From assembly GCA_963971285.1 (NCBI GenBank), contig OZ020250.1:7858499-7922498 (forward strand): a stretch of DNA of 64,000 bases, read 5' to 3'. Under the pieces are notes generated by a model that worked only from the letters and a program-made list of their open reading frames with translations, was not told the origin of the DNA and ran no database searches. Positions within the stretch are counted from its first letter, which is position 1, and every line of letters begins with the position of its first letter. Source of the DNA: Astropecten irregularis (lineage: Eukaryota > Echinodermata > Asteroidea > Paxillosida > Astropectinidae). Below are positions 61,463-64,000 of this stretch, in pieces. The translations under genes and the position numbers were made by a program.

Positions 61463-62187
61463 CCGTATACAGCGACCCGATGGTGCGAACATGGAGGTGA
61501 AAAACACCCTCCATTACTGGTGTGTCCCCGCAACTTTGCCGCAATACACCGATCCATTAGGCCACGCTCACCATAGCAACGTCCAAGCAACAACGCACAC
61601 GCGCACGCACACACAGTGTCACGATCGGCCACACACGAAGCATCGCATACTCTCAACCACCGAAAGCACCTCTCTCCGTTGGACTTTGGTTTTGCAAAAG
61701 GCCAAAAATGTACATTTCCATTCAGGGCATCGAGAGTCAGAAATATAATGAAAATATAAACACCGCTTGACCATGGTTCAGAATAATACTCGGATTTGTC
61801 ATAGAATTGCCTTGTAAATACGAAACAAAAGTAAACTCAACGAAAAGTGTGTAGTAAAGAATACACAATTTAAAACATTTTGTCAGACAAAATGTCGGCA
61901 ATTTGTCGGACCTTAAATAACGCGTTGTGACTGGTCAATTTGTCAGGGGGCGTGGCGTACTGGATCGGTGTATTTTGTCCGGCAACAACAGAATTTACGT
62001 CTGCCGCACTCTATACTGCAGGGTGTATGTCCCCTAATCATGGGACGTACACCCCGCAATTATAGAGTGCGGCGGAGCATACATTCTGTTGTTGCCGGAC
62101 AAAATACGGGCGGGGACACACAAGTAATGGCGGGTGTTTTTTTTACCTCCATGTTCGTGCCGTCGGATCGGTGTACTGTATACATGC
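61463..62187. repeat. Family E palindromic MITE copy 2, interrupted by a second MITE
   Basis: The outer arms 'gcgaacatggaggtgaaaaa' / 'ttacctccatgttcg' and 'ccattactggtgtgtccccg' / 'gggacacacaagtaatgg' enclose both the family E core (61980-62100) and an inserted family G element at about 61544-61975. Confidence 0.75.
61544..61975. repeat. Family G MITE copy 2, inserted in a family E MITE
   Basis: AATACACCGATCCATTAGGCC at the left is inverted at the right as GGCGTACTGGATCGGTGTATT. The 'ccatagcaacgtccaagcaa' block is the inverse of 'ttgcttggccgttgctatgg' in the 49846 copy. Confidence 0.75.
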
Positions 62188-62557
62188 TTGTGTGGGTTTT
62201 ACCATTATTATGATTCTTGCTCATATCAAAATGTAATGGCAACTAATCGAATCTTGCTATCATTATCGTTTATTCCATTGGTCCTTTGATACATGTATGC
62301 ACCCTACAAAAGATAATTCCGACATCTAATTTCATTCCAAAAACAAAAATTGATAATGAGAATTGTTTATTAAGACACATGTTCATATTGCTTCCTTTGA
62401 TAAGGAACTTTGGCGCCAAAACAATTTGTCATTTGATTTCTCTGTGGACTTTCACTGATCATAAATCAAGCTGTTGGTCACTGTCCCTGGCTCAACCTCT
62501 TGTTTTGGAATCAAAATGGCGGGTCAGTATGTTTATTGTGCAGTTGATGGGTTAGCC

Positions 62558-62690
62558 AGGGGCCGATTTTACTGTTTTCCGATCATCATTAAAGCCCAAA
62601 TCCATCGCAAAACGGAAATTTGCTATGCAAAGTAACAATCAATTCTCCGTTTAGCGATGATCGCAAAACGTTAGTGAAATCGGCCCCAGG
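62558..62690. repeat. Small MITE with GGGGCCGATTT ends
   Basis: GGGGCCGATTTTACTG at the left is inverted at the right as TTAGTGAAATCGGCCCC. The interior 'cgatcatc' / 'gatgatcg' is also palindromic. Confidence 0.65.
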
Positions 62691-63202
62691 TCTTTCATTG
62701 TGAACTATTGCATACTTTTACAACAGTTCAGATATGGAATCAAAGAGGATGGCACAATCACTGCTACTGAACATGCTGAAACCAAGGATAAAATGAATTT
62801 TGATGTACATGTAATATTCGCAGCGGGCTCAGCAGAAATCTGTATGTTGCTTATTAATTCACACTTTCTCTAGAATTGCAGGGTCGTCAACAAACAACAA
62901 ACGCCGGCAACAAATATTGAAATCGTCTATTTCTTCATTCATTCCGAACAAAGCGTCATTTGAGGGTGCACATTTCTTTTCATTTACCCCTAGGTCTTTT
63001 TGTGTTTGTATGTATAGAAGTGTTTTATTTATTAGGAATAGCATAAATTTTTGTCGCCATAAATATCAGAAGGTGATTTATACCTTATATAATTATCAAT
63101 ATTTTCGTTTGTTTGTATACAAATCTAGGATTTATCAATTATAAAATCAGAAATGATCTTTGCTCACAGAAAGTTGAAATGACTTTGAGGTACTGGTGTC
63201 AA

Positions 63203-63455
63203 GTAGCGACCGTGGAGGTAGGAAACACCCGCCATTACTGCAGTGTCTCCTCCTGCCTTTTGCTTGGCAGCAAAATAATGTACGTCCACCGCACTCTACA
63301 CTGCATGGTGTACATCCCCTAATCTTGGGACGTACACCCCGCAATTATAGAGTGCGACGGAGTGTAAGTTCTTTTGTTGCCAGACAAAAGGCATTTGGGG
63401 ACACTGCAGTAATGGCAGACAGTTTACCGTGCAGTCGGATCGGTGTATTGCGGTG
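63203..63455. repeat. Family E palindromic MITE copy 3
   Basis: Same order of inverted blocks as 8775-9010 ('cattactgcagtgtc', 'gcactctacactgcatgg', 'gcaattatagagtgcg', 'ggacactgcagtaatgg'). It ends in 'gtcggatcggtgtattg'. Confidence 0.8.
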
Positions 63456-63847
63456 ATGTATGAGTTTTCGTTGAGGTGGTGTCCCTACTAAGAGAACAAA
63501 ACTTAGAAATCCGTATTATCATCAATTTTTTTTAATACTCCCTACATCTTAAAAAAATTCTCCCAATTTAGTTTAGTGTCCATTTTGAATGCATTTTCTT
63601 CAAATGATTAATTTATTTTGAAGTAAATTTTTGTCCAAATGGACATTGGCTCCAATGAACTGTTTTAAGACTTGTCAAATGGATAATCAGCTTTATAAGA
63701 CTGCTGTACATCATCATGCTATATATAACAATTTAAGAAGTGTTAAGTAATCCAGTTTCATTTTTGAGGTTTTTTTTCATAGGTTTATATAAAAAAAGAC
63801 TGTTATTGAAAGAGCTATAGTTTACTATAAAAATTGAGAAATCAGGG

Positions 63848-64000
63848 GTCGATTTCATAAAACTTAAGAGGTGCCGCAGAGTTAAGACGCATCCTTACTC
63901 TATGGACTCATCGCATCTATGCGACGCGTCGCAGCTACGATGCATCGCAAATCGAGTTGCGACGCATCGCGGAGCTTTATGAAATCGTCCTCTGCTGCTG
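63848..64000. repeat. MITE with GTCGATTTCATAAA ends and GACGCATCGC core
   Basis: 'gtcgatttcataaaac' at the left and 'tttatgaaatcg' at the right. The interior is a run of 'gacgcatcgc'-like motifs on both strands. Runs to the window edge. Confidence 0.6.

Overview
The window is AT-rich, intron-rich metazoan DNA. It carries two conserved animal genes transcribed away from each other, with a near-complete Polinton (Maverick) element in the gap between them. Very dense foldback/MITE-type repeats, tRNA-derived SINEs and frequent tacatgta-type runs suggest a marine invertebrate deuterostome, possibly an echinoderm. That host guess is weak.

Left part (1-13.6 kb): the minus-strand 5' half of a PDIA5-like protein disulfide isomerase. 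Six exons (12993 down to 5021) encode the signal peptide and the N-terminal domain. The catalytic domains must lie beyond position 1 or were not found. Introns hold many short inverted-repeat elements, including a 518-bp element (12169-12686) with an 8-bp target duplication.

Middle (13603-30300): a Polinton of about 16.7 kb with 116-bp terminal inverted repeats (about 4 mismatches by eye) and a probable 6-bp duplication AATGGA. It encodes protein-primed DNA polymerase B, integrase, major capsid protein, packaging ATPase, a jelly-roll minor capsid candidate, several small membrane proteins, and a 143-residue protein that looks like a mini-TFIIB (zinc ribbon plus one cyclin-like repeat). Nearly every gene has the same short A/T motif (like CTTATATANTAAAA) just before its ATG. 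This shared motif plus a TFIIB-like factor is the most unusual thing in the window. The element looks young and largely whole, with about one break (in the integrase).

Right part (32.4-60.3 kb): a complete ADAM10 (Kuzbanian) orthologue on the plus strand. Fourteen coding exons have matching splice phases and sum to 765 codons. Its introns contain a 2.1-kb foldback element with ~420-bp inverted arms and a 9-bp duplication, a spliced DDE-type transposase-like gene (43.7-47.2 kb), SINEs, minisatellites and MITEs. The last 3.7 kb is intergenic, with MITEs nested in one another.

The Polinton lies about 600 bp upstream of the PDIA5 start and about 2.1 kb upstream of the ADAM10 start, so it may have changed the promoter region of either gene. 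All calls were made by eye. Exon edges rest on GT/AG, phase and remembered family sequences.
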